Positions 25,601 to 40,600 of a stretch of 64,000 nucleotides of DNA are shown here, in pieces (position 1 is the stretch's first letter; every line of letters starts with the position of its first letter). The notes beneath the pieces are model-generated. The model ran no database searches. It saw nothing but the letters and a program-made list of their open reading frames with translations, and was not told the DNA's origin. The stretch lies in the NCBI GenBank assembly GCA_026874595.1, contig CM049309.1, positions 19,285,576-19,349,575 on the forward strand, written 5' to 3'. Source of the stretch: Sipunculus nudus. Taxonomy: Eukaryota > Annelida > Sipuncula > Golfingiida > Sipunculidae. The position numbers and the translations under genes were made by a program.

Positions 25601-28600
25601 GTTCAAATGAATTAAATGACTGTTATAAACCAGTACCATACATTTGCAAAGATTCCTTACAATTTTCAACAACAAAATTCTTCAGAGATATTTTATAAGA
25701 TGTAGGCATCCAATATATAAAAATCAGATTTATTTCATCACATTATATGTATTATGATAAAAAAATTAAAATTCATTCACTCTAAAGAGTAACACTCTTA
25801 TTTAGACATCTATTCAAATACCCTGATCCAATTCAACATGTCATGGCATATTCAGTTTTCTCAACTAAGGAGATGACTTTCCGGCTAACAGTCTATGAAA
25901 AACACTGTTTCTTCAGTTTCATAAATTAGAATGGTGTCTTAATACCTATTAAGTGCCCTGGGTGTTAACCCTATTTGAGTAAGCAGAGTTTTTATCCCCC
26001 CCAAAGGGCTCCTGCCTTAGGGCCCAAATATGTTCATAAAGCACTGACGGAACAGCAATCACCCAGCGATGTCAAATTTGAATCATGCACAGTGAAAAAA
26101 CTCCCCTACCAACCAGCCCACCATGACAACCACTTTTTTGGTCCCAGACTAATACAAATCATCATAAAAACGAGTTAACATGAACACTTTGGCTGGTCTT
26201 GCAGGAGGTTGTGTTAGTGAGATTTCACTGTATTCATGCATGCAGCAAACACCATCAAAACATGATAAAATGTCATTTTATTATGAAGAAAAGATAGACT
26301 AACGAAGGAGGGGAAAGGGAGGTGAGATCAAGCAATTTTGTTAACAAGTGAATGGTGATCCTTGCCGAGGTAAAGTTACAAAGATCGAAGATCACGTGAC
26401 TGTGAGTCATGTGACCAGTGACGTGACAGTTACCAGTCAAGACTGCTAGCTTGGTGGGCTTAAATAGAATTTTCATTAAATCCAAAAATGTGGTGTTTTA
26501 CCCATGCATAAATCTCTGTGGGGCTTGTTCTACCCCGAGAGACATATATGATCTTCAGTCATTTATTATGGAAAAGAGTGGCCATTTGGATAGCCAGTAG
26601 TGATGAGTTTGTCAAGAACCACAAATCAAGAGGGGTCACTTATTAGGGCAGGGGCACTGATAAGTTCTCATACCTGATTTTATCCTTGCAAATAATTTAA
26701 TAACGAATGTCAGTAGAAAGAAAGCATTTTAACCAGGACCCATTTTGATTTACACAGTGACTTACTCTATGCTGTAGATACTCTTGTCCATACATCTGGT
26801 GCCAATGCCAGGCTTCTCCACCAATAGTCTCTCCAAGCTGTTAGCGAGCTCTGATTCTGGTTCATCATTACTGAATATGGAAAATGAAGGATCCTGTAAA
26901 ACTGTACTATCAGTAGGCTAGTTATGTGACACGGAGTATATTCTCATTCCTGTTTATGTCTGTCACAACAATTATGACTTTATGTATATAAAATATGAAT
27001 TCTTTGATAGAGAGTTCATATTTATAAAATGTCAAACCACATATAAGGTTTATTATTATTTTTAAATGATTTCATCCATACACATTATAAAAGTGTATAT
27101 GCTTTTAACTGAAAAAAAAACATAGAAAGAAAGGAAAATTTCAATAGATAGCTCCAGCACAGTTAAACACATGTTACATAGTACTAACCTGTAGAACATA
27201 TAGAGATGCTTGTCCTGTCCCCTTGGTGACAGTTGCCATGGATACAGTTCAAGGGGTGGTTCTTGTTCCATGGGTGGGACGATCATAGCAAAGACCATGG
27301 CCAGACAAATGAAGACGGCTGGTAATATCACCTGTATGTATGTTAATATATAGAAACACATCAAAAGTAGGAGATAATGCTCTTAAATTCTAGAGTATAC
27401 AAGATTACATATATTTCATGATCTAACATACTTTATGGAGTCATGGTTCCTAGGACAAGGTATAAAATGTTAGAAGCAATCTGAAATGTTTGGGCTAAAA
27501 ACTGATCCTTGCAATATAATCTGAAACAATTAATACAGAAACTTATTGAAAATTTAAACTTTAAGTCAAAGATGTATATATTATGAATCTGTAGGTAAAA
27601 AGGTTAGATTATTAACCATGTGTAGGTATTTTCAACAAACTGGACTTAGCCTCTTCAGCTTCTGTTCCAGTCTTTAATACAAATGGCACAGTAGTTATGC
27701 AACAGCCATCTTAGACACAGATCTATAGTAGAAAAGACTGACTGCTAAATTTTGATGATTCAGATTGAGTGCTTCTGATAAAAAGTTCTTATAAATGAAT
27801 TGCGTAAATAATGGAATGGTGACATATTTACCATCCTTGGCTATGATTAGCATAAGAAGAAACTATATAAATAATTATAATTATTTAGCCTCAATGGTTT
27901 TGATATGGGCTGAGTCTGAAGTGTAAATTTGTAGGTAGTGAGAAATGAGGTCACAGTGACCCAGATTTAGTTCAGTTAAATACATCTGAACTGATGTATC
28001 TGAAAGCAAAATTATGAGCCAGTAGCTTTAGGACCGTTAAAATGGCATAAACAGGAAATATTTCATACCTGGCTGACAAAGCCTTTCTTGCTTCGTCTGA
28101 CATAGTGGAATCGTTTCACAAACAGTGCCAAGAACTGGTGCCAGATAAGGGTGTGTCCTGTCACGCGTGATGAACCAGCTCCGTTACAATTCTCAACGTC
28201 CTGGGCTCTCACAGTGCCTGTATTTATGATAAATAAATATATATAACTGGTGCATGAGACTGATTGTTATTAGGCTTGTGTATCATAAAAAAACTCAAGA
28301 GATGAATCAATTCACTATACTGCATTGGAAGTAGTAAATCATTTTGGGAAACTTGTGCCTTACATAATACAAGGAATAATAAATGATTCCTACTGCATGT
28401 TGATTAATGAATGCATACAATATCTTGTCTTAAATTTAGTTATGTGCCAATGTACCATATGCAATAAGCCATGCATTTTGGGACTCCTAGCATTAACCTA
28501 GTACCAAAAATGAAGAAAAAGCACATTACTAGACACCAAATATTTGATAAAGTTTAGTTTAATAAGGGTTTGTTTTATTCTTAGCTTTATCTATATGTCT

Positions 28601-31600
28601 CTTAGGTTATATACTCTGCGGCCATAAAGAATTTAACAGACAAACCAACTGCAATACTGCTATTACAATCTTGATGTGATCAAATTAAGTTTTCACAAAA
28701 ACATTACTCTTTGAAATTTGGCAGACACCTTGGCACATACAAAAATCTCATAGTGCTTGTACATATTTGCACTCTCAAAAATGTTTTGCCTCTTGAAAAC
28801 CCTTGAATACTTTTGGTGCTGTTTTGAACATTAATATTTGCTGTGTGGATTAATGGCATGTCCCTATCTTTACATATTTGCATGCATCAGTGAATACATA
28901 GTGGATTTTTATACTGTTTTACTCACATAACAGCATTACCATATTGTTGCAAACAAGGAAAGGCTGCCATTAGAACCCGTTATGTGCACATTCAACTCCA
29001 CCTAGTGGCTAAAAGTCTAACTTTACTGACATAAACGCATGGTAATGTCACATCTACAAGCAAGTGAAGCTATTTATCTCCAAGCTCTTTATTTATAGTG
29101 CAGTATTGTAAAACTATTCCCTACTCCAAGGTGTTCCTGTAATAAAAGTCACCTAAAGATACTAAATAAGTATGTGATACAGAATAGGGTACTTGAATTC
29201 ATATTAATAATTATTTACGGTAATTTGCCAACTGCTTTCAGCACCATCTGGTGTTACCCCTTTAAACTAATCTTTATTTAAATTTTTAATTTTTACGATC
29301 AAGGAGATGCTTGACCAAACTTGCTTCTCTTGGTGGAATAAACTTTACCCCCTTATCTTTGCAATGTCAATGTCACTTCTTTCAAGTATGAACTTTCTTT
29401 CAGAGTTCCATTATTTTACTGACTCACAATATTTTACTGACATGTATCAAGCTCACAGGTACTAATAAGCATCTGAGATATCACATATAATTGACTGTTT
29501 TGGAAGTGCCCATTACCCTGTTACTTTACTTACCTGGGTAGTCCTGAGTGGTCATATCTAATTCATCTAGAAAGAAAAGGTGAGGAAAACATGAAGACAA
29601 TATACAGGAAATAAAGGTAGGGTCTGTCTATAAAGGAAGGAGTCACTTAAGACAAAGGAAACATCACACAAAGACAGGAAAGGATCCACTTCAAACAAAG
29701 GATGTAATATTACATAACCAACACAAGGTTTAGACAGTCAATACAGGATGATATGGGTTTATTGATCAAAGTAAAATCAAAGTCAAAGACTTTTCACACT
29801 AAATCTTTCTGGGGGTCTTTAAACCCTAGTGGTCTTCAGGATTATAGTCCGTTTCATCCCCTCATGTCCACCTGTTTTTTGCTATGAAAATTTTAATAGT
29901 TACATTTCAAGGGAAACACTGAAGTGTAAAATATTAAAGGACTTTATTTTCAAAATTTAAATAATTACCTACTTTACACTGTGTTTCGGAAAAATAATTT
30001 ATTTGAAAATATGAGAAATCCGTCTACATTCACAACATATCAGACCCTCTTATGGTGGTCAAGGTCATTGGTCACATGCAAAAACAGCCTCAACTGACAG
30101 ATTCTGATTGGATGATCTCATGTAAACACTCTATAAAATATAACCAGCTAAAACAAAGATGGCTGCTTATAGAGGGACACATCATATTTGCCAGATGATG
30201 GTGAAAAGACTAAAAAGTAGTGTAACATGAGCAGGGGATTTATTGTAAATTTCTAAATTGCCATATTAGGCTGTCACTCCCATATGTTGTTTTCTTGGAA
30301 ATTATTGAGCAGTTGGTGAAACAGACTATAGTTCCATTGCATAATTTGACTGTGCAAATTTAAAAACCACGAAACTATTAGCTACAAAGCTCCAGTATTG
30401 CTTCTCTAATTAATGGCATAAAGATGAACATATATAGGCATGTTAATGTGACCAAGACAGGAACAATAAACATGTTTTCTTGTTTATCTTCATAAAACTA
30501 TAATAAATTGAATAATTCACATTTCCAAATTTAGAAAATCATGTTTTTATTCAAATAATGGGCTTAGAAAATATTTAAAAATTCGTTAACCTGTGCTTTG
30601 AGACAAACGGGTAAAATAGATGAACTGTGGTTGACTTCATATTAGCAAGGTTAAGATTTAGCAATTTTCACTTTTACATTGTTTCACAAGGGTCCCAATT
30701 TTTAGATCTCACCATACAGTAATCTACACAAAGCACATCCATTATTTATGAATTAATTAAATCAAATAATATGTGAGCATAATCTTATCAAATGGCTGGT
30801 TACCAAAGTGAACATTAAACAAATAGAAATTACGGTTCGTTACTGGCAGATAAAATGAATTATAAGACATTTTTATTTTTAATAGCAATATAATTCCTTT
30901 TGACTTGCCTGCAATGATGGGGGCTCATATTAATGAAAATTTATTTATGTGCTAATTCCCTTTTTCTGAAAATCATGAATTTGAAACCCCCACAAACAAA
31001 AAAGTAACCACAGTAACCAGAGTTTGGATAATTTTCAGAAGAAGAAGATACATCAGGAGCTTTGTAGCAAAAAAAAAACAACTGACTCAAAAATACCTTC
31101 AGAAACATAGTTAATATACAAACCCTGAGGTCACACCATAAAACAACTGAGGTTTAAAGTGCTATATACCAAACACTCCAGTATGAGACAGAGGGACACA
31201 ATAATGAAAACTGGATAACTATCTAAAAATGAAAATTATACTGAGTACAGGTCTGGTTAGTGAAAAAGGTTACCGTTGGCAACAAGATCCTCCAGGTCAC
31301 CACTGGTTTTGTTCAGGAACCGGAGTCGTTTCCGACGGAAGCTGAGTCTAGTAACTGGCCTGGCAAACTGTCCACCTACAAGGACAAGAAGGTGGTTGAA
31401 ACTGGCTCTCTTATGGTAAAGTTTATCATATTATATGCATGTTATACAATCTTGAAGCCATTTTGGCTTCAGGTTTTAAATACACAGGAATAATCCTGTT
31501 TTTATGACATGAGTGTGAATCTTTGTCACAAGTACTGACTTTTGAAGGAGGTCTTTGTGTGTGTGAGTGCCTGTGTGTGTTCATGTGCGAATCCTTTTCC

Positions 31601-34600
31601 AGCATACAAAAAGACCTTATGTGATTTATACCTTATTAACATTAGGCAAAAAAAAGGTATGGTTCTCAGGCACTTTTTTCACAAGCCAATGCGAGCAGGC
31701 GATATTTTGTATTACCTTAAATAAAAATGTTTGATGAGATGGTTAAAACAGATGCTGGCAGTACCTGAGAACCATACCTTTTATTTTTTTTGCCTTAGAT
31801 CAGAATATTTTTTTTTTCTGGATATCATGTACGCTCCCGAGGCAGCGGAAATCTTGCACTTCTAAAGAAGCAACTGATTTTCACTCTGCAAGCTTTGACT
31901 GTTTATGATATATTTAGACACCAGATGGCGGTTCGTTGTCTGCTGAACAAAACGTGCGTATGATGTGACAAGCAGCCAACCAGATGCCAATAAACAAACA
32001 CTCGACAGGCATCCTGGCTCCGCCCATAGCTGCGCTTCAAGCACCGCTTGATGAGAGGTAAAGGTCAAATTTTAATTGCTCCCTCTGTATTCTCGCATCA
32101 TCGACCGATTTGATTATGACATTATGACTGTGTTAGCTGGCCATGTATCTGTGGTCTGCAGAACTGAAACCAGCCAGCGAGGTGTGCACGCAGGCTTTGT
32201 TGTTACGTTTTGTTTGAATTACACCTCACCGGTTGGGCATCCTATGTGCCCTAGGCAAATCACGTCTGGGGCAATTCTCTTCGAGCCTGTGGCCTGTTTA
32301 GACGGTTACCGGGGTGATGGGCTGTCACTCAAAACAAAATGAACATGATTGGCTCTGTGTATTCCTTGCTTGGCCGTGTCTTACAACACAAGGTCTCATC
32401 TGATTGGACGAAAATACAGTGCTCCCCTCTGGTGTAGCAATTCAGAATACAAGGTCATAACAAACAGGGCTTACTATAAAGGGAGTTGGCCTATAGTTAA
32501 AGCGCTGTGTAAAGAGCGTAGATATCATGAATTCTTTTCAAGTGCAGAAAAATAATTTGTGATCGATCATGCAAAAATGCAACTAATTTAATTTATTATG
32601 AAAGAAAACTACTAATCATCCATTAAATCAATTAATTGGCCCACCACTGATTATCATTACCATCTGTCATGTCTTCCAGCATGGTCCTCTTCCTCTCCTC
32701 ATCCACGTCGTTGTCCTCGGCAACCTTCAGGAACACCTGGATGTGATGAAAAGTTACATACTTTGTATGAGGAAAAAAAATATGTTAGAAAAATTATTAT
32801 GAAGAACATCCAGTAATACACATTATTTGCACACAGACAACTGTTTTTTTTTTATCACAATTCTCTTCATAATATTTGCATAAATTATAAAAATCTTTCA
32901 AGGTTATTCTATTTCATGACTTAATTTTATGCTTATTTTCTCATTCAATTTACTTACAAAATAATCAAAATCTTATTTTTAGGTATCATCAGCGATATGT
33001 TTAGGAAAACTTGAAATGAATAAATTACAATCATTTAAAGCACATCCAACTGAAATTTACTAACTAATCATTTATAATTTACCAAAATCTAAGGGGAAAT
33101 ATTTTTAAAGATATCTTTTCATTAATGTATTTATATACTGTTATCAGGTGCTCATAAAAGCAGACCAAACTGTCACGCTAGTGAGGCTTGCTTTTCTAGC
33201 AAAGAGGTTGGAATTCAAGACATGTGCGCCACTGACATTGGTTAAAATCTGGGATTAACCCAATATCTTCCACTGAGCAAAATGTTAACATAACATATTG
33301 GGGCTCATCCAAAATGAGGCCCAACTTTGAGAAAGCTGGGGCTATAGGAAGGTAGTTTGAAGTATAGGATAGCTCACCAAAAAAGTTAAGTAACGTAATT
33401 CTGAAAGCAGAACTCTCTTAAGAGTGGGTGTGTTACCCGATGCACAGAAAGTGGACTGAACTGTCCCACCAGTGAAGTTTATTTTCCCCTCAGCAAAATG
33501 TTTCTTGTGACAATACACATGTACCTCATTTGCAAGGGATCATGTGAACCTTACCTCTTCCAGTGTTGTATCAGAGATTCCATAACTAGAGATATCCAGC
33601 TCTGTCAGCTTGCTGTCCAGCGCTGTAAACAGCTGTTGGAAGGACTCGCAATGTGACAGGCCTGAGGGGAGCTGGTAGCACAGCTCTGAACCCACAGACT
33701 CTACCAGCTTGGCTTGGGGAACATACTCCTGAATGAAACGTGTCAGGGAGCTCTCTGAAGTGGCGCCACCTGTCTCTTCCACCACATCCATACTGTCATC
33801 TTTTTCAAATTCTCTCTCAATGTCTGGTTTCTTGACCTAAATAATATTTAGACATAGCTACTCATTTTCACCATCTGTCCTGATTATTAGCATTTAATAA
33901 TACAGTCATATTTTCAAAATTACTTACCTGAAAATGGAAATAAATTTACTCATGTATATATGTTTACCAAGATGGAAATACATGTGTTATTATGTATTTA
34001 TTTTAAAAGACTATTTTTTTCAGGGTTTTCTAGAGGGAAAGTGAACCATCCATGATTAAAAAGTTCATGTTCTATAAGTTTAATAATGTATATCAATATG
34101 CATAAAGAAATAAACACAAAAATACAAACTTCAATTTAAACTTAAAATTAATCTGTAAAACCTGTTCGCATTTCCTACAACAAAAATATCAAAGACTTAA
34201 TTCTTTTACATCATTACACATTCTATGAAACATGGAATATGAGCTTAAATAGAATGTTTGAGACATATCTTACATCTCCATTGGCTAATGGAGCTCCTAT
34301 GCCGTTAGCTTTGGCTTCTTTCTTCACCAATGTCAGGTAGTAACCGCTACCAAACCGGCTCTTCAGGAAGAGGCTTGATCCACAGCAGCACAGCTTGCCT
34401 TGGGAAATGATAGCGATCCGATCACCCAAGATGTCTGCCTCGTCCATGAAGTGAGTAGATAAAATGATAGTTCTGCCTGTAATTAAATAAAATGTTTTTA
34501 TCCACCTTGATGCTAAATTGTTCACGACTTTGAAACAGCACCCATTATCCCTGACAGGAAGGATGAAGGACTTCAGATATTTTAAACCCATAATTGAATG

Positions 34601-37600
34601 TTTTAAAAGCTTTTTTTTCAAAACGCATATTTAAATATTGTAAAAGCTCATTTTTTCTAATTTGCTTATTTTGACATTTCCGGTTTGAGTGATACCCTAC
34701 TAGTGGTGTGATAATTTTTTAATTAAATCAATGATTGGTCATTTTCTTTCAATTAATCTGGTTGTATTTATGCATAATCAATTAATTATGTGTGCACAAG
34801 CATGCAAAGATGTAACATAACCCAGACTGAAAAGACAGAACAAGTGTCAATAACCAAGCTGTTATCTTTACCTGTCAGCCTGATGTGAAATTCAGGCTGA
34901 TTTTATTCAGTCAATATTTTAAGAATAATTCTACATTCCAGATTTCATCATAGATGATTAATAAAATAGCTGATTTAGAACAGATAATTGCCTCTGAGAG
35001 GAAGGTATGCTTTCATTTCTATTTGTGTGTTTGTTCACCACATAATTCATTGAATCATGAATGGAATCTCATGGAATTTTCAGGGCATTTTGTGAATGGA
35101 CCAATGAAGAATTGATTATATTTTGGTGTGGATCTGACCCATGATCCAGACTCACCAGCATCACCCAGGAATATTCACAAATGTACAGCCACTTATGCAT
35201 GAAAGAACCTCAGAATGTGGGCTGAATAACTGAATGGCGTAGGCTTGCATTCATTAGAATCCAGATTGGTCTTTTTTTGTTTTGACCGTCGAACATGACT
35301 TTACAACCAGTCCCTCCCACTACTACCTACCCTGTCGGTATTTGAGGACCAGTTCCCAGATTGACCTCCTGGCATAGGGATCAACACCAGCAGTTGGTTC
35401 ATCCAGAATCACGACCCTTGACCCTGCCACAAAGGCCAAGGCCACAGACAATTTCCTCTTCATTCCCCCTGAAGAAAAATACAAGAAACAAGATGATTTA
35501 CATATGGATGCTTTCTACCCTAGCAAATCACCCATACACTGTATTACAAAGTATATCATTACTTCATTTCAACATTATCAATTTCTATGGCAACTACTTT
35601 TTTGCTAAGTTCTTCAAACTTTTGTTTTGAGGAAAAGTCCTAATTTAGTACTAAACCCTTCTGTGAAAGTATTCTTGTTTTCAAGCTAAGGATCTCAATC
35701 CTGAAATAAGCCCTCCATATACTTTTCCATCAAGATTTAGTCAGTAAATTTGCAAGTCATTCATATATAGAATTACTCAGATACTATACAGGAGTTTGTG
35801 CATGTAATGGTAGCTTTCCATGTATACATATGCAATACATTTGTGTATGCAGTATATATCTGAACGCAGCTATAAATGGGCACCTGTGATTCCATTAATA
35901 TGTATGCATATGTGGTACATATGCAGCAAAGTAGGCCTATAGTATACAGTTATATTAGCAGAGAATTCATCTGCCGGAGGAATACCCTATAACTGATATC
36001 ATGATTCCCCATCTGTTATAATGCGCATGCATTTTCAATCACTTCCCTGAGCGAAACATGCCGCATACCCATACATATATAAATATACAAAGTTTATGAA
36101 GAGAATATAATGTGTGCAATTCCTAGCTACATATGCAAACATAATGCCTAAGTACTGCAACACATATGGAATGCTATCTTCAGAGTTAAAGAGCATTACC
36201 AGAGAGATTTTTGGCTTGTTCATTCCTCTTGTTGACCAGTCCTACATCCTGAACCATCTGTTCTATCTCTGTCTTCACCTGCTGTGATTCCAGTCCCTTC
36301 AGACAGGCATAAAACCAGATCTGCTCATCCACAGTCAGACTGTAATTATTCATATACATAATCAGTATTAATAAACTATTATCCCTTTCATACACACAAC
36401 AGTTTAAAAAATTTTGGGCAATGAAGATTAATAGGTTTCAAACCATATTGTGCATCTGGCACCAATGAATGAGGTGTTCATTTCATATGTGAAAATAATG
36501 TAACAACATGATGACATAGCATTCGTGCTGTGACCAAGTTTCCATTTTCCAACTGAAACTTTTGACTTAATTTCCTGTGACTTTGCCATACAGAGACCTG
36601 TGACTTTATTCCTTCCAATGTTTGTGACTTTTTTTGTGACTTATTTCTTATGCAAAATTGTGACTTTATTTCCCAGTCCCTTTTATTCCCTAGAATAGAA
36701 TTCCCACACTTCAAGACAAAGAGCAGGTAGGTTTTGTCGTCACAGCATCTAATGCTAATGTATTGTTTGGCTACCATAAAAGAATCCCTCACGTGTCATA
36801 GAGGACGTTATGCTGCGGACACATGCCCATGCTCTTACGGATCTCCTCCATGTCGCTGCGGATGTCCTTGTTGTAGATTAATGCAGTTCCTTGTGTGGGT
36901 GGGAACAGTCCTGTCAGTACGGACCTGGAAAATAATATACACAACATGAAGCTTCAAGATTAAGAATATAACATTATATGCAAATCTGCTGCCTAAAGGA
37001 ATGTGGTATTATTTGTTCAATATTCAGGGTCATTCAAGGATGCAAAAGAATAAGTCCATTATTGCAAATATTTTTTTTTTATAGATATACACACATACAT
37101 ATATATAAATATATATATATATTTAAAAATATGACGGCAGTTGCTTTGATGAAAAAGTCTGTGTTATGTTTTTTATTAAAGATATAACACAAATATAAAG
37201 TTTAGAATATTGCAGTATTTTAATCAAATACATTTCTGAAATTTATTGGACTATCACATTGGGTACAGGTAACTTACATTGTTGTGGTTTTGCCTGCTCC
37301 ATTATGACCTAGGAATGATGTGATTTGTCCTTCAAAGAAGTTCAAGGTCAGCCCATCCACGGCAACCTTCTGACCTCTTTTATAGATCTTCTTCATACCT
37401 CGGATTGCAACACCAATGCGTTCATTTTGTGGCTCTGTCTCGAAGTCTCCAGAACCTATGTAATTGAATCAGGCCCTTCAGCTCAAAAGTCCAACATCTT
37501 AACCACTACACAACATCCTACTGCTTTACATTACATTTTTAAAGTCATTGCAGTTTTAATCTTGAAATTCCATATTTTACCAAGTTTGAAAAAAAGAAAC

Positions 37601-40600
37601 ATTCTAACCATATAGAATAGTTTAGTTTAAAACATAAAAGAGCAAGTTTAACACTGAGTTTGTCCATCATTATCACTTTGAGAAACATCAAAGGACTAAA
37701 AAACAAAATATTTAATATATATATTTAAGGTTTAACTGAAAAACATAAAACTGCAGGTAACTGCAAAAATTATAACTAATGGCAAATCACAGGGCTACAT
37801 GATCAAAAACACTGAAACTTCAAGAAACGGAGATTTGCAAGAGTGACCAACTTGTGTTGTTTGGATCCATCTCGTATGTGCGGTCTTCTGCTGTAATATC
37901 AGGGTAATGGCCGCCTTTACCACACCAGTATGATCTGGTCACAGGGAAGTACCATACACGAGGAACACCATACTGGCCTGAAGTATATTTAAATACACAC
38001 TCTGATTTCAAGCAGATAACAACTGGTGCCTTGTTTGCTTATATTAGCCTTCATCAATTCATGTATCAATACATTCATGAAACTTAAATATCAGTCCATA
38101 ATACCATGAATTAAATTATCTCATTCTTCTGTTAATCATACTTTATCACTGATAATCTTTTAACAAACTGAACCATTACTGAACACTAAATGGTTAAACT
38201 AAAATAATTATTTTTTTTCTAAGATCTGTAAACTGCAAAAGGTCTATCATACTTTATGCTCAATTTCTGCTCACATGATGAGTAATATATATACTACCAC
38301 TTTAACATTACCATCTTTGTATGATGACCACTGTATATTTGATATGACCATGACCACATAATGAAAATACAAAGTTAATAATAGCTAAAATGACTACATC
38401 AGTAAAGAAAATCAGTTTTAAATTGGGAAAGCAGCTGTGCTTATTAGCGATCAAACAGCTGGCAGATTTTTTACACATTCACTGATTCAAACTCCAGTAC
38501 TGTTACCATTACAACAATACATTTTCTCACATAAAACAAAATTTCAAAAGACAAATGATGGAAATATCATTCTTTTAGGCAAATAAAAAATACTTTGGCT
38601 TAATGTGAATTATAACAAATACATGTTTAAGAGTGTGTGATTGGTGCGAAATATCCTGAGAGTGTAAAATATTACTTAAATAACCATAAAAATTTATATC
38701 TTAATATGTAAAGCTCCTCAGAGTACATGATTCAGATTTTAGTAAAATATTTATTAAGTATTATTTCAGGACCAGTGTTTATATTGTGTTTTACTGCACA
38801 GTTTACCTGGGAAGACTGCCTCAATATACCAGGTGAGTACCCAGTAAATGAACGCATCCAGCAACATCATAACTATGCATCCGAGCATGCTGTAGGAGTC
38901 CTCGGGGATCGGGCTGCGAGCCATGTTGTCAAACTGTATCCCAATACCTTGCTCTTCATAGCGTGCTATGTAGCTGCACCCAAACCCAAATGCCACTGTT
39001 GAAGACAGGCACTGGAAAGTGATAAATATGGATTATCTATACAAAGAATGCACACTGTGCATAATCAAGACTCACAAGAGTACAATTATGCTGGTTAGGT
39101 TTGTGGCTTCAAAATCTGCAGCCCACATTGCATTGGAGGTTCAATGTACACAGACAACATAGGTATAAATATAGTGAAGAGAGTAATGTAGTCAGTTAAA
39201 ATATTTTGGACAAGCATGGTTTCAAGGCAAGATACATAAACATGGGTGTTTTTGTGAAAGGACTTCATGGAATAAGTAATATTTTGTAAGCATGCACATG
39301 TGAAATGTAAAAAGGTGTTCTCCCACGGAATGTAACAAACTTTGATTTTAAAGTTTGACAGTTGAGACTAGTATTCCTGGTTGTCCCACAGTTCCCAACA
39401 GGAAGACATTTATTCTGAGCAGAAACAACCTCTGGCAGAAACCCTGCACAGAATGTGGCACCTACAAACAGTCACATTATCGAAAAAATGAACTGGCCCT
39501 GGCTCTTTTTTAATGAAAATTTACATGATTTCAATGTAGAATAAACGGGTTACTTCCTAAAAATAAAAGTTGGTATTTGGAGCATTCTCAGTATAAGGCT
39601 GATTTTCATTAAGTACTGAATTTTCATTTTGTTATTTTTTAACATTTTTGATAAATTATCAGGTAAGTTTAGCTGATGAAAATTAGACAGTAAAACCACA
39701 ATAGTCAGAATTTAGGTATGCATGATTCTTGTCATACCAGAAATATAATTAACTTGATTACCAGGTTGGATCGTTTTTCCGTTGCAAATACAGAAATATG
39801 TCTCCCCTCCCTATGGGCCTCCTCCATCCCCGAATTTAAGGAGAGAAATATGGACTATTTCAAAAGTTTGGGTTCACACAAAAAACCTTAATTTCTGAAG
39901 ATTTGAATTTGAAGATGAAGGTCAAGGTCACAAGTATTCAAACTTTTCTGAAATTTTGATAGAAACTAAAAAGCAAGCAAGGCAGATTTCAGGTTTTATA
40001 TGCATAGGGTTACAAATAACCTAGAACTTAAAACTTGCTGTTGCAATATTATCCTTAATGAACAGGCTACATTTTACACTACTCTAAGAGTTTAACAATG
40101 ATCACAAACCCCAAGAGCCTTTTGTGAGAATGTCATCAGTTCCTCCCACTGAACAATGAGCGTGTAGGGCAGGTAGCCAATAAAGTAGAAGACACCGCCG
40201 CACGCCGCAGCCACATTAGCTTTTGAGAAGAACACACTGAACAGGAAGCACTGCATGATGGTTGCCACGGTGAATGCCAGCAGGAACAGCAGGATCACCA
40301 TCGGGTTGGAATGTTCCAGGACCTTACCACCCTGAAAGAATGATAAGGTATATGAATATACAATATATAATCATATGCTATAGATATACATATACATGAC
40401 ATAATAAATAAGATCTAAAATGTTGGGTGATATATATTGTAGTAGGAACGGATTAAATGACCTGCCCAAGGATCCGGGACCCGTCATAGGACCCCCCAGT
40501 TTTACGCCAGAAGACCTCGGGTGAGTGTCGTGTGTATAAGGGCCGAGCTGTAGAGAGCCATCGAGGAGTCCATGTCCGATTGGAGCTGCCTGTTGGCGTG

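Noticed and set aside
32076-32555. Two consecutive plus ORFs (88 and 68 aa) in the GC-rich block
   Set aside because: No domain, no splice or promoter support; kept only as an unexplained region.
36734-36949. Plus-strand ORFs opposite ABCA exons (also 31260-31493, 38727-39002, 35361-35630, 11474-11671)
   Set aside because: Antisense shadows of real exons.
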